A stretch of DNA of 20,233 nt from assembly GCA_937896695.1 (NCBI GenBank), contig CALBOT010000108.1, positions 1 to 20,233 on the forward strand, written 5' to 3'. Made by a program: the position numbers and the translations under genes. How positions within the stretch are numbered: position 1 is the first letter of the stretch; every line of letters starts with the position of its first letter. The stretch comes from an uncultured Candidatus Nitrosopelagicus sp. (GTDB lineage Archaea; Thermoproteota; Nitrososphaeria; Nitrososphaerales; Nitrosopumilaceae). Positions 1 to 6,680 of the stretch are shown here, one piece after another. The notes beneath the pieces were generated by a model that ran no database searches, was not told the DNA's origin, and saw only the letters and a program-made list of their open reading frames with translations.

Positions 1-644
1 TTTGGATTTAGTATAGCCATATTTCCTTCAACAGGAGAAATCTTTGTCTGTTTAACATCTTTAATGAGTTCAGAGGAATATCCAAAATCAGGTTCACGCA
101 TACATTCATCATTTCTATTCCACATTTTATGAAAAATTGTTAATTCGCCACCTTCTTCTGGAGATTGAAGATAAAGAATTGCAGATAATTGATTTTTAAG
201 ACAACTTACATTATAGTGGCTCATCTCAAAATGAGAATTATCACGATGTAGATGTACAGAGTCATTATTGCCATGAATTCGTATTACAGCATCCGAGTAT
301 GACATACCATTTTCGGTTGCAGTTGTAAGTCGTTTTTGAAATATTTTCGAGATAGTTTCACGCATAGAAATTATAGGAGATATGTTTTCTGCAAATAATT
401 TTTTCAAAAAGTCATTAGATGTTTTTGCGTTTGAGAAGTATTGATATTTTTCATAAATATGAGAGCTAAGAGAGGTGCCAAATTTTTTAGGTTTTTTGCC
501 TGTCGTTTGAATATTTGAGATTTTAGAGGATAGTGATGCACATTCAGTTTTTGATAAAATTCCAGGAACTATCAAAGCAGGAATTTTTCCAGAAATCAGT
601 TCATCATATGAAGATGGTTCAAGTAGAGTTTGAGGAGACCACAT
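1..644 (-). CDS. 2-oxoglutarate/Fe(II)-dependent oxygenase, 3' part outside the window
   Basis: I translated this by hand as an open frame of 214 complete codons running off the left edge with no stop. Residues 131-135 read HLHRD, so H133-R134-D135 fits the HxD iron-binding pair of the cupin-fold 2OG/Fe(II) oxygenases. It is followed by a strand 'SAILYLQ' and 'EEGGELTIFHK' (about 163-173), which is the usual segment after HxD, and 'PVEGNMAILNP' (204-214), which resembles the strand just before the distal His. That distal His and the 2OG-binding Arg must lie beyond the edge. The HxD aspartate is present, so it is a hydroxylase-type site and not the HxG halogenase type. The ATG (642-644) overlaps the stop of the upstream small gene as TGATG, which argues for translational coupling. 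The substrate is unknown; an amino-acid, peptide or small-molecule hydroxylase are all possible. Confidence 0.72.
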   Translation of the reverse strand, partial: MWSPQTLLEPSSYDELISGKIPALIVPGILSKTECASLSSKISNIQTTGKKPKKFGTSLSSHIYEKYQYFSNAKTSNDFLKKLFAENISPIISMRETISKIFQKRLTTATENGMSYSDAVIRIHGNNDSVHLHRDNSHFEMSHYNVSCLKNQLSAILYLQSPEEGGELTIFHKMWNRNDECMREPDFGYSSELIKDVKQTKISPVEGNMAILNP

Positions 645-931
645 CAGTATCCGCCGGCGCCAGAATGAGAGACTGCACAGACAAGTCTATTTTCAGAATT
701 CCTGCCTGAAATTTCACATTTTACAAATTTATCCTTCAAATTTTCTTCAATTTGTGAGACATTTCTAGAGTTTTCATCAGCAGGAATACTTGGAATGTCA
801 ATTTCTGTGAAATTAATTTCTTCAACATCCTGATAACTATCTTGATTGGTATCTTTTTGATGAGATACATTCATCTCAAATGAATTCGTTGAGATTATTT
901 TTGTAACAGTTCCCCAGATTATATCAGACAT
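644..931 (-). CDS. Small SNase-like (OB-fold) protein without the full catalytic set
   Basis: 95 aa with no signal peptide. The order of segments resembles the staphylococcal-nuclease OB fold: 'WGTVTKIISTNSFEM' (strands 1-2), 'NFTEIDIPSI' in the place of the family's 'RLLGIDTPE', and 'LKDKFVKCEISGR...RLVCAV' in the place of 'L.GK.V.VE..GRD..GRLLA.V'. The aspartate of the 'IDxP' motif and the late arginine are there, but the arginine before the motif and the glutamate after it are not. If the fold is right it is probably a binding domain and not an active nuclease. It ends in a Gly-rich tail (GAGGY). It lies 28 nt behind the AGWWA-repeat gene and overlaps the following oxygenase start by one base, so it most likely works with the oxygenase. 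The fold assignment comes from motif reading only. Confidence 0.6.
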   Translation of the reverse strand: MSDIIWGTVTKIISTNSFEMNVSHQKDTNQDSYQDVEEINFTEIDIPSIPADENSRNVSQIEENLKDKFVKCEISGRNSENRLVCAVSHSGAGGY

Positions 932-959
932 TTTTTATCATAATAAAAAGAAAGAGATG

Positions 960-1928
960 TTATGGAACAACTACAAGATTCAAAGGAAGATCTAGTTTTC
1001 CAAATGGTTCAGCTATTCTCAAGTAGTAATCTTTACCTGAATCATACTCAAAGTTTTCATAACTTCCATAACCTATTGCAGGACCCCACAAGATATTTGC
1101 AAATTTGGCTTGACCCGGTTTTAGAACAATGTTACCAGATGTGAAATCAGAGCCAGAGTTGACCCATTTTTTGCCTCCATCCCATACAGTATAGTTACAT
1201 ATGGAAGGACTTGTACACATTAGAGTTTCATTTCCAGTACCAGTATTTTGAACTAATATTTGTAAGTTCAAGAGAGCTTGTCCAGTTGCAGTGTATGCAA
1301 TGTTATTGTATTGTTTTACACCTTTACGAGTTTCCTCTTGCCAGTCTGCAACATAATAAATTGCTACATTACCGAGTTGGTATTTTTCACCATCATTCAT
1401 GTATGTTTTTAGTTTGTATTCTTCTTTGATTGTTTTTTCACATTCACGAATTTCTCTTTTGTTCTCTCCACCTTGACATTGTACTAACATTTCGTCAAGA
1501 TCTGCGTTACCAGATGATTGTGATTTTGTGGTTTCTTTAGGAGCTTCTTGATACTGAGATTTTGATGCACCGTCATCACTTACAGCGCTTGCGCTAACTT
1601 TCATGATTCCCATCTTAATCAAATATTGAAGTGCATTGACAAATTCATTTTCAGTTAATGTACCATCAGCCCACCATCCTGCATTATTTTTTACCCAACT
1701 TGGAATGGTATCAGAGGTACCTGAACTTCTGGTAGTTGATGGAACATTGATTATTCCATTTTCAATCATGTATTGAACACCAGAGACAAATGCAGTATCA
1801 TCAATTTGACCTGCAGCCCACCATCCTGCGTTATTTTTTACCCAGTCAGGGACATTGTTTGCCTCTACACTAGCGACCATTGAGGTCAATAGTAAGACGC
1901 TTGCAATTCCCGCGAGTAGTATTTTCAT
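960..1928 (-). CDS. Secreted protein with two AGWWA repeats and a C-terminal beta-domain
   Basis: 322 aa from the ATG at 1926-1928. The longer frame to a TTG at 1961 is rejected because it would overlap the TATA box, while the ATG lies 26 nt from the box centre and begins a clean signal peptide (K2, hydrophobic 3-20, cleavage near 23-24). Two repeats of the thaumarchaeal type follow: residues 26-62 and 76-111, each with 'P.WVKNNAGWWA.G.(I/L)...F......Y(M/L)I..GI'. A low-complexity Ser/Lys/Glu linker (about 112-142) leads to a region with CQ...CE and then a likely beta-sandwich (about 183-322), similar in general pattern to the DUF4352/telokin-like extracellular domains, with C238 and C244 placed for a disulfide. 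Probable extracellular or cell-surface protein; ligand unknown. Confidence 0.85.
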   Translation of the reverse strand: MKILLAGIASVLLLTSMVASVEANNVPDWVKNNAGWWAAGQIDDTAFVSGVQYMIENGIINVPSTTRSSGTSDTIPSWVKNNAGWWADGTLTENEFVNALQYLIKMGIMKVSASAVSDDGASKSQYQEAPKETTKSQSSGNADLDEMLVQCQGGENKREIRECEKTIKEEYKLKTYMNDGEKYQLGNVAIYYVADWQEETRKGVKQYNNIAYTATGQALLNLQILVQNTGTGNETLMCTSPSICNYTVWDGGKKWVNSGSDFTSGNIVLKPGQAKFANILWGPAIGYGSYENFEYDSGKDYYLRIAEPFGKLDLPLNLVVVP

Positions 1929-1949
1929 TAAACAATCGACGTATTTACG

Positions 1950-1957
1950 ATATATAA
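1950..1957 (-). promoter_or_regulatory. TATA box of the AGWWA-repeat protein gene
   Basis: The minus strand reads TTATATA here, centred about 26 nt upstream of the ATG at 1928. This spacing implies a leaderless transcript and decides the start codon. Confidence 0.7.
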
Positions 1958-2002
1958 GCAAGTGCTAATTCAATGACTAGTGCCTAACGAGGTATCTCTA
2001 AA

Positions 2003-2011
2003 CTTTAATTC
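2003..2011 (+). promoter_or_regulatory. TATA-like element of the SRPBCC gene
   Basis: CTTTAATTC is centred about 25 nt before the ATG at 2032. It is a weaker match than most in the window but sits at the same leaderless spacing. It lies about 50 bp from the divergent box at 1950-1957, so the two genes have separate promoters. Confidence 0.45.
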
Positions 2012-2031
2012 AATAAATTATCAAAAAATGT

Positions 2032-2469
2032 ATGCCAAAATTTTCTTTTACAAAATTAGTAGATATTGACAGAGACAAATTTTTTGCAATTAGTACAGAT
2101 TATGAAAAATTTACAGAGATACTACCAGAATATTTTTTAGAATTAAAAATTATCGAAAGTAACGGAAATACAACAAAAATTTTTGAAACACTTCGTTTCC
2201 TTGGTAAAACAGTGAATGTTACTACAGAACACGTAATTGAAAAACCAGATAGGCACATTGTTAAAATGTTAGACGGACAGGCTAAAGATACCATATTTGA
2301 TGAGAGATATGATAAAGTTGGAGATAAGACAAAAGTTACGATCAATGTAGATTTTGTGTTATCAGGAGGACTGAAAATTTTAGGAATGTTTGCTAAAAGT
2401 AAAATCGAAAGTAGCATGAAAATGGTTTTGGATGAATTTGCAAATTATGCAAAAAAACACTCACAGTGA
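2032..2469 (+). CDS. SRPBCC (START/polyketide-cyclase-like) family protein
   Basis: 145 aa, the typical length of a single-domain SRPBCC protein. The N-terminus 'FSFTKLVDIDRDKFFAISTDYEKFTEILPEYF' has the family's strand, then helix, then 'D...F...LP.' pattern. The central 'TKIFETLRFLGKTVNVTTEHVIEKPDRHIVKML' and 'TKVTINVDFVLSG' segments fit the antiparallel sheet, and residues about 115-142 form the long C-terminal helix. Such proteins bind hydrophobic small molecules or lipids; the ligand cannot be told from sequence. It is divergent from the AGWWA gene and converges on the desaturase-like gene, overlapping its 3' end by 9 nt. A nearby desaturase and methyltransferase make an isoprenoid or quinone ligand conceivable, but that is only a guess from context. 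Confidence 0.8.
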   Translation: MPKFSFTKLVDIDRDKFFAISTDYEKFTEILPEYFLELKIIESNGNTTKIFETLRFLGKTVNVTTEHVIEKPDRHIVKMLDGQAKDTIFDERYDKVGDKTKVTINVDFVLSGGLKILGMFAKSKIESSMKMVLDEFANYAKKHSQ

Positions 2470-3837
2470 CGAAAGATGTTTTTGTATTAATGGATGTGCG
2501 AGAACCGCACTATGTGCTGCAGAGTCAGTTCCTATTCCATAACTTACAGTAGAATCACCTACAAAAAATAGCCCATCAACATGTGAAACAGAATGTGGCA
2601 TTTTGTTTTTCCACACCAAGCCTGGTTCTTTAACTACAGCTTCCACCAATTTCCAAGCCATAGGCCTATCCCAAAGTAATGAATTATCAAAATCAGGATA
2701 AATTTCAGACAATTCTTGTTTCATCTTAGAAACAATTTCTTTTATGCGCGTAGGATTTTCAGTTTCTTCAGGCTTTACAGGAGTCCCAACAATTATGAGA
2801 TGTTCTCCTTCTGGAGAAACAGAAGGAGTAATGTTTGAAATGAAAAATATTCCTTTTGAAACATAGTGTTCACCCACAGGGAAAACAACTTGATGTTCAT
2901 CTAGTTTTTTGGATAATGCAAAATGAACTTCTACAACAGAGGTTGTTTTATTCAAGCGATTTGTTTTTTTGATAAAATCATCATCAAATATTCCATCATC
3001 AAATAATTGATTTATTGCATGATATGCAGGATATGATATAATAACACAATCACTTTGTACGATTTCACCAGTAGATAATTCAACTCCAGTCACTTTTCTA
3101 TCCTTAACAAGTACCCTTTTGATGGAATGTCCAAGAGTTACTTGCGAATTTTTCTCCTCAACATAGTTTGACATAACTTCACTAATTCGATCATAACCAC
3201 CCATGTCAGGATATGCAAATTCACTTGTTCCTCCTTTGAATGGATTTGCACGAATTATGGTTCTTGCAAATTCACCAAGAGAGACATGATCAGGCGTATC
3301 AGCAAATGCCAACATGCAAACAGCATCAAAAAATTGCTTAGAATGAAAATCAAGTTTTGATGTGATTTTTGTCAAAGGTACAGAATCTAACTGTTCAGCT
3401 TTTTCCATGCTGGTAAAAGCCATAGGTAATAGAATTTTCAATAAAGATATCCTACTTTTGAATGGTATCAAAGACATTTTGAGAATGTCTCCAATACCTT
3501 TTGGATATGTATGAAATCCATTATCGTAAAATGCAATTTTATCAACAATTGCAAGTTTTAACCTAGATTCAATCTTGACGTCTTTTAGAATTTCATAAAT
3601 TGCAGATTTTTTGTAAAACGGCATAATATGAAACCCGTTATCTAAAATATGGTTTTTGAATTCCATGGAGGCGGTTCTTCCCCCAACTCTATCAGATTTC
3701 TCATAAACAGAAACGTAATGTCCGTCATTTACTAAGAGTGTTGCAATAGATAGTCCACCAACTCCGGCGCCAATTATGATAATCGGTTTCGTTGATGAGT
3801 TTTTTGATAGATCTTTGGTTTGATTATTGGAATTCAT
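2461..3837 (-). CDS. Phytoene-desaturase-like FAD-dependent oxidoreductase
   Basis: 458 aa from the ATG at 3835-3837. An upstream in-frame start at 3870 would overlap the preceding gene by 32 nt, whereas the chosen ATG follows that gene's TAA after one base. Residues 18-28 give the Rossmann motif 'PIIIIGAGVGG', then 'YEKSDRVGGRTAS' (45-57), the FAD-dependent amine-oxidase/CrtI signature with the acidic residue for ribose binding. The C-terminus has 'GLFFVGDSTVSYGIGTDSAA' (about 422-441), the second FAD-binding segment ending in a helix. Length is close to bacterial CrtI-type desaturases (about 490 aa). Role is probably oxidation of an isoprenoid or related lipid; a carotenoid desaturase is one option, but other NAD(P)/FAD-dependent members cannot be excluded. 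No carotenoid synthase gene is seen next to it. Confidence 0.8.
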   Translation of the reverse strand: MNSNNQTKDLSKNSSTKPIIIIGAGVGGLSIATLLVNDGHYVSVYEKSDRVGGRTASMEFKNHILDNGFHIMPFYKKSAIYEILKDVKIESRLKLAIVDKIAFYDNGFHTYPKGIGDILKMSLIPFKSRISLLKILLPMAFTSMEKAEQLDSVPLTKITSKLDFHSKQFFDAVCMLAFADTPDHVSLGEFARTIIRANPFKGGTSEFAYPDMGGYDRISEVMSNYVEEKNSQVTLGHSIKRVLVKDRKVTGVELSTGEIVQSDCVIISYPAYHAINQLFDDGIFDDDFIKKTNRLNKTTSVVEVHFALSKKLDEHQVVFPVGEHYVSKGIFFISNITPSVSPEGEHLIIVGTPVKPEETENPTRIKEIVSKMKQELSEIYPDFDNSLLWDRPMAWKLVEAVVKEPGLVWKNKMPHSVSHVDGLFFVGDSTVSYGIGTDSAAHSAVLAHPLIQKHLSSL

Positions 3838-3838
3838 T

Positions 3839-4057
3839 TTACGCAGCAGCTGTTGGAGTTGTTTTGACATTTATGGCTTTTTTCTTGTTTCGTGATTTTG
3901 TTCTTAAAATCATTTTACAACAAGGACAGCGAATTTCTTCTGTGTCTAACCACACTTCACACCAACTGCAACGTTTTAGTCCAAATTGATACTTTAATGA
4001 GTTTGGAACTTTTTTTACTTTATGCTGTGTGCATATTCCTTTACATGATGCTCCCAT
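3839..4057 (-). CDS. Small zinc-ribbon protein
   Basis: 72 aa with several metal-ligand candidates: C5 and C9 and H12 near the N-terminus ('CKGICTQH'), C30-x-x-C33 ('CSWC') and C44-x-C46-C47 ('CPCC'). 'YQFGLKRCSWCEVWLDTEEIRCPCCKMILRTKSRNKKKA' has the layout of a zinc knuckle pair followed by a basic tail, and the protein ends in an Ala/Thr-rich stretch. It could bind nucleic acid or act as a partner protein; I do not recognise a named family. The desaturase-like gene follows after a single base (TAA-A-ATG), so the two are almost certainly cotranscribed. A TATA box lies 25 nt upstream of the ATG. Confidence 0.75.
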   Translation of the reverse strand: MGASCKGICTQHKVKKVPNSLKYQFGLKRCSWCEVWLDTEEIRCPCCKMILRTKSRNKKKAINVKTTPTAAA

Positions 4058-4077
4058 GAAAGAATTGTTCCGTAATG

Positions 4078-4086
4078 GTATTTAAT
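4078..4086 (-). promoter_or_regulatory. TATA box of the zinc-ribbon/desaturase operon
   Basis: ATTAAATAC on the minus strand is centred about 25 nt upstream of the ATG at 4057. It lies just downstream of the methyltransferase stop (4102), so the pair has its own promoter. Confidence 0.6.
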
Positions 4087-4101
4087 AGTTATGCACTAGC
4101 A

Positions 4102-4941
4102 TTAACCTAGTGCTAATTTTTTACATTTTAATATAGAATAACCGATCAAATCATTTTCAGATGCAGACTGCATTTTTTTCATGGATTCAAAAAGTATTTT
4201 TTCTACATATTTAGAATAACGGGAAAGAATTTTTTTCCGTAATTCTTCACGATTATGAATATAATATTGAGCAAGAGGCAGGTAGACATTTTTTCCAATA
4301 TCAGTAGATTCTATTACTTTAAATCCATTCTTGGAAATTTCATCTAGAATATTTTTTTGCGAGTAATGTTCTGATGACCAAGTAAATTTCAGAATTCCAA
4401 GATTACTTAAACTAGAATCATCCGTAGCAGTAGGAATTGCAAGAGCAAGAATTCCATCATCCTTCAAGACACGATAGGATTCAGAAAAAAAATCACCAAT
4501 AGGTTTGAAGTGTTGTGCAGATTCTAATGCAATTACACGATCTAAGGAAGAATTTGAAAAAGGAAGCATTCGTGCAGTTGAATTAAATTTTGAAATATTG
4601 ACATTTTCCACAGAAGCCAATTGTGAGAAATTTACATTTACCGAGAATATTTGTAATAATGGATAATGAGAGATCCATATTTTTGCAGGACCTAAAATTC
4701 CACTTCCAACATCAGCAATCATTTCTGCTGAAGAGATTTGAGCCACATCGCCCATCATAGTACACAATCGTTTTTGAGCATCAATAGGATTAAGTGTAGA
4801 GTTATCCCAATATCCAAAATTTAGCATGTCCCCTCCAGTAGATACCTCCATAATTGGAGATAACGCATCGTACAATTTTACAACATCATTTTCATTTCTT
4901 CTAAACGTCCATAACAAAAGATCTACTGGATTAATCAGCAT
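4102..4941 (-). CDS. Class I SAM-dependent methyltransferase
   Basis: 279 aa. Motif I is 'IADVGSG' (75-81). Further along are 'ARMLPFSNSSLDRVIALESAQHF' (about 123-145, the post-II/motif-II region of UbiE/type-11 methyltransferases) and 'YRVLKDDGILALAIP' (156-170, motif III). The N-terminal 'LYDALSPIMEVSTGGDMLNFGYWD' (23-46) is like the substrate-cap of small-molecule C/O-methyltransferases of the sterol, tocopherol and macrolide group. The acidic residue that usually ends strand 2 is not obvious ('FSVNVNFSQL'). The substrate is unknown; the neighbouring desaturase-like gene, on the same strand, makes a lipid, quinone or isoprenoid substrate possible, but each has its own promoter. Confidence 0.82.
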   Translation of the reverse strand: MLINPVDLLLWTFRRNENDVVKLYDALSPIMEVSTGGDMLNFGYWDNSTLNPIDAQKRLCTMMGDVAQISSAEMIADVGSGILGPAKIWISHYPLLQIFSVNVNFSQLASVENVNISKFNSTARMLPFSNSSLDRVIALESAQHFKPIGDFFSESYRVLKDDGILALAIPTATDDSSLSNLGILKFTWSSEHYSQKNILDEISKNGFKVIESTDIGKNVYLPLAQYYIHNREELRKKILSRYSKYVEKILFESMKKMQSASENDLIGYSILKCKKLALG

Positions 4942-4962
4942 GCTAAAAATAAAAAAACCGTG

Positions 4963-4970
4963 GATATATG
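4963..4970 (-). promoter_or_regulatory. TATA box of the methyltransferase gene
   Basis: CATATATCC on the minus strand is centred about 26 nt upstream of the ATG at 4941, giving a leaderless start. It lies only a few bases beyond the stop codon of the upstream 43-aa zinc-finger gene. Confidence 0.65.
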
Positions 4971-4972
4971 AT

Positions 4973-5104
4973 TTAAGGCAAATCCACTAATTCTTCAACA
5001 CAGTGTTTGTGAACCCAAACATCATCTGCGTTTTTGGCGATTTCTTTTCCTTTACGAATATCATCGCCACAGCTTTTGCACTTTCCGTCAAATCTTGCTT
5101 TCAT
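4973..5104 (-). CDS. 43-aa zinc-finger miniprotein
   Basis: Starting at the ATG at 5102-5104, the product begins 'MKARFDGKCKSCGDDIRKG'. C9-x-x-C12 and a late 'H-K-H-C' (about residues 33-36) make a likely single zinc site of the short treble-clef type found in small archaeal proteins that resemble PARP-like fingers ('KARF.G.C..C...I..G..I' and 'WVH..C'). The open frame extends 22 codons further upstream, but that extension has no sense as protein and a TATA-like element lies 24 nt before the internal ATG. It may bind nucleic acid or a protein partner; its role is unknown. Confidence 0.65.
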   Translation of the reverse strand: MKARFDGKCKSCGDDIRKGKEIAKNADDVWVHKHCVEELVDLP

Positions 5105-5120
5105 GAGTGTTATTATGACC

Positions 5121-5132
5121 ATATGTGTAAAT
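5121..5132 (-). promoter_or_regulatory. TATA-like element for the 43-aa zinc-finger gene
   Basis: The minus strand reads ATTTACACATAT here, centred about 24 nt before the ATG at 5104. It is the reason for preferring the short start over the upstream in-frame codons. Confidence 0.4.
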
Positions 5133-5239
5133 GTGGTTCTGTGTGGACAAGATTGACCTAAACTCAGCACAAATTCAATTCAGAGTATACAATGGATCAA
5201 TTTTTTTGAGTGTTTTTGTCAATCAGAAGAGGCAATTTG

Positions 5240-5248
5240 AATATTATA
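5240..5248 (+). promoter_or_regulatory. TATA box for the 49-aa acidic ORF
   Basis: AATATTATA is centred about 26 nt upstream of the ATG at 5270, the usual leaderless spacing in this window. Confidence 0.5.
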
Positions 5249-5269
5249 GATCAAAATCTATTATTTGAC

Positions 5270-5419
5270 ATGCAAACTGAAGATTCGGAATCTAATTCAA
5301 GACAAGATTTTTGGGATAATGCAAACAAGTATTCTTGGTCAAACGGAGAATATGAATTTCTAAAAGAAATGTCATTCATTATGGTCAATTTACACCATCA
5401 GAATAGTCCTGAAGAGTAA
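5270..5419 (+). CDS. 49-aa acidic hypothetical protein
   Basis: From ATG 5270 the product is 49 aa, starting 'MQTEDSESNSRQDFWDN' and rich in Asp, Glu, Asn and Ser, with a short amphipathic stretch 'EYEFLKEMSFIMVNLHHQ'. The frame is open 20 codons further upstream, but the TATA box falls inside that extension and 26 nt before the chosen ATG. It has no signal peptide or Cys pair. It lies 68 nt upstream of the TFB-1 gene on the same strand, and TFB-1 has its own TATA-like element. I do not recognise the protein; it may be a small regulator or a chance ORF. Confidence 0.45.
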   Translation: MQTEDSESNSRQDFWDNANKYSWSNGEYEFLKEMSFIMVNLHHQNSPEE

Positions 5420-5457
5420 TAGTGCCAAATCAAAAAAATTAACACTAGAAGACATTA

Positions 5458-5466
5458 CTAATTAAT
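5458..5466 (+). promoter_or_regulatory. TATA-like element of TFB-1
   Basis: CTAATTAAT is centred about 26 nt upstream of the ATG at 5488. Confidence 0.5.
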
Positions 5467-5487
5467 TCAAAGTGGCATACTAAAATA

Positions 5488-6486
5488 ATGAATAAATATT
5501 CTGAATCAAATTATCATATTTGTAAAAACAATAATAAAAAAGATGCATTACTTGTGTCAGATAATATTACAGGAGAGGTAATGTGCACGGCATGTGGAGA
5601 AGTAGTATCAGAAAATTTGGCAGAACTAGGACCAGAATCACCACAAACTGGTGAAGATTACATGTTAAAATCTAGAACAGGTAGAAAATCAACACTTGCA
5701 TTTAATGATATGGGATTATCAACAATAATTCAACAATCAGACAAAGATGCAACAGGTAAGAATCTTAGTGGCGAAATGAAAAGAACATTTTATCGTCTAC
5801 GAATGTGGGATAAAAATAGTAAAGCACTTCCAGGTCACAGAAACATGCAAAAAGCATTTACACTTTTGGAAGGATTAAAGGCAAAATTATCACTCTCAGA
5901 TGCAGCAGTTGAACAGGCAGCATACATTTACAGAAAAACATTAGCAAAGAAGATTGGGAGAGGCAGAAGTATTCCTGTCATTTTAAGCGCATGTGTATAC
6001 GCATCATGCCGATTCACAAACACACCAAGAACAATTCAAGATATTGCAAATGCGACAAATCTTCGAAGGACAAGCATACACAGAATTTATAGAATGTTGG
6101 TAAGAGATCTTGATTTAACACTTGAGACGTACAATCCAGTTAGTTTCATTACACGAATAACAACTGAGGTGGGAGCGTCAGAAAAAACTAAACGAGATGC
6201 CATAAAATTCCTCATTAAAGCCGAAGAATTGATGATAACGAGTGGTAAGAATCCTGTTGCAATGGCTGCCACAGTAGTATATCTTGCTGCAGTCACAAAT
6301 AATGAAAGAGTTTCACAAACTCAAGTATCAAAGGCTGCAAACATCAGTAGTGTGACAATCAGAAATTTATGTAAAAAACTTAAAGACGTTAAAATTGTAT
6401 CATTCTCAAATCCTAAATTAAATAAAGTAGTAAGAAATAATGAAACGTATAACACCACAACAAGAATAAGAATAAAGAGGAATTAA
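5488..6486 (+). CDS. tfb: Divergent transcription initiation factor B (TFB-1)
   Basis: 332 aa. The two cyclin folds of TFIIB/TFB are clear: 'LSLSDAAVEQAAYIYRKTLAKKIGRGRSIPVILSACVYASCR' belongs to repeat 1 and 'TTEVGASEKTKRDAIKFLIKAEEL...NPVAMAATVVYLAA' plus the HTH 'VSQTQVSKAANISSVTIRNLCK' to repeat 2. These bind TBP-DNA and the BRE. The B-linker 'FNDMGLSTII...KDATGKNL' is kept. The N-terminus is unusual: the zinc ribbon has C33-x-x-C36 but only H10 and C12 in place of the CPxC pair, with a longer loop, and the B-reader 'GPEWR(S/A)F' is replaced by 'GPESPQTGEDY'. This ribbon normally docks on RNA polymerase, so this is likely a specialised TFB paralogue. A 20-residue basic, Asn/Thr-rich tail follows the HTH. 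Confidence 0.93.
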   Translation: MNKYSESNYHICKNNNKKDALLVSDNITGEVMCTACGEVVSENLAELGPESPQTGEDYMLKSRTGRKSTLAFNDMGLSTIIQQSDKDATGKNLSGEMKRTFYRLRMWDKNSKALPGHRNMQKAFTLLEGLKAKLSLSDAAVEQAAYIYRKTLAKKIGRGRSIPVILSACVYASCRFTNTPRTIQDIANATNLRRTSIHRIYRMLVRDLDLTLETYNPVSFITRITTEVGASEKTKRDAIKFLIKAEELMITSGKNPVAMAATVVYLAAVTNNERVSQTQVSKAANISSVTIRNLCKKLKDVKIVSFSNPKLNKVVRNNETYNTTTRIRIKRN

Positions 6487-6680
6487 CCTAGTTCTGATTT
6501 TTTTATTCCACTTGTTTCAATTTCATAACGAAGTGGAGCTGGAAGATCAAGGTATGTTTTGTTAACCAAAATTTTGATTTGATCATCAGGAACTTGAACA
6601 CGTTTTAGTAATTTCCCACGTTGATGAGCATAAGATTTGTTCCAAAAAGTATTTGCATCAAATGTTTCGATTTTGACCAT
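6483..6680 (-). CDS. 65-aa hypothetical protein coupled to EF-2
   Basis: 65 aa, basic and without Cys or hydrophobic segments: 'FWNKSYAHQRGKLLKRVQVPDDQIKILVNKTYLDLPAPLRYEIE'. Its ATG (6678-6680) overlaps the EF-2 stop as TAATG, so it is cotranscribed and probably translationally coupled with EF-2. The 3' end overlaps the convergent TFB-1 stop by 4 nt. The high ratio of charged residues and the coupling to a translation factor suggest a ribosome or translation-linked role, but I recognise no family and this is inference from position only. Confidence 0.7.
   Translation of the reverse strand: MVKIETFDANTFWNKSYAHQRGKLLKRVQVPDDQIKILVNKTYLDLPAPLRYEIETSGIKKSELG

Noticed and set aside
1929..1961. 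Longer N-terminus for the AGWWA-repeat protein
   Set aside because: It starts at a TTG overlapping the TATA box and would put 11 residues in front of a clean signal peptide.
2100..2417. Minus-strand frame opposite the SRPBCC gene
   Set aside because: The plus-strand product has a recognisable SRPBCC pattern and promoter; the antisense frame has only hydrophobic composition.
3792..3989. Plus-strand frame across the desaturase start and the zinc-ribbon gene
   Set aside because: It crosses two well-supported genes and has no promoter or domain.
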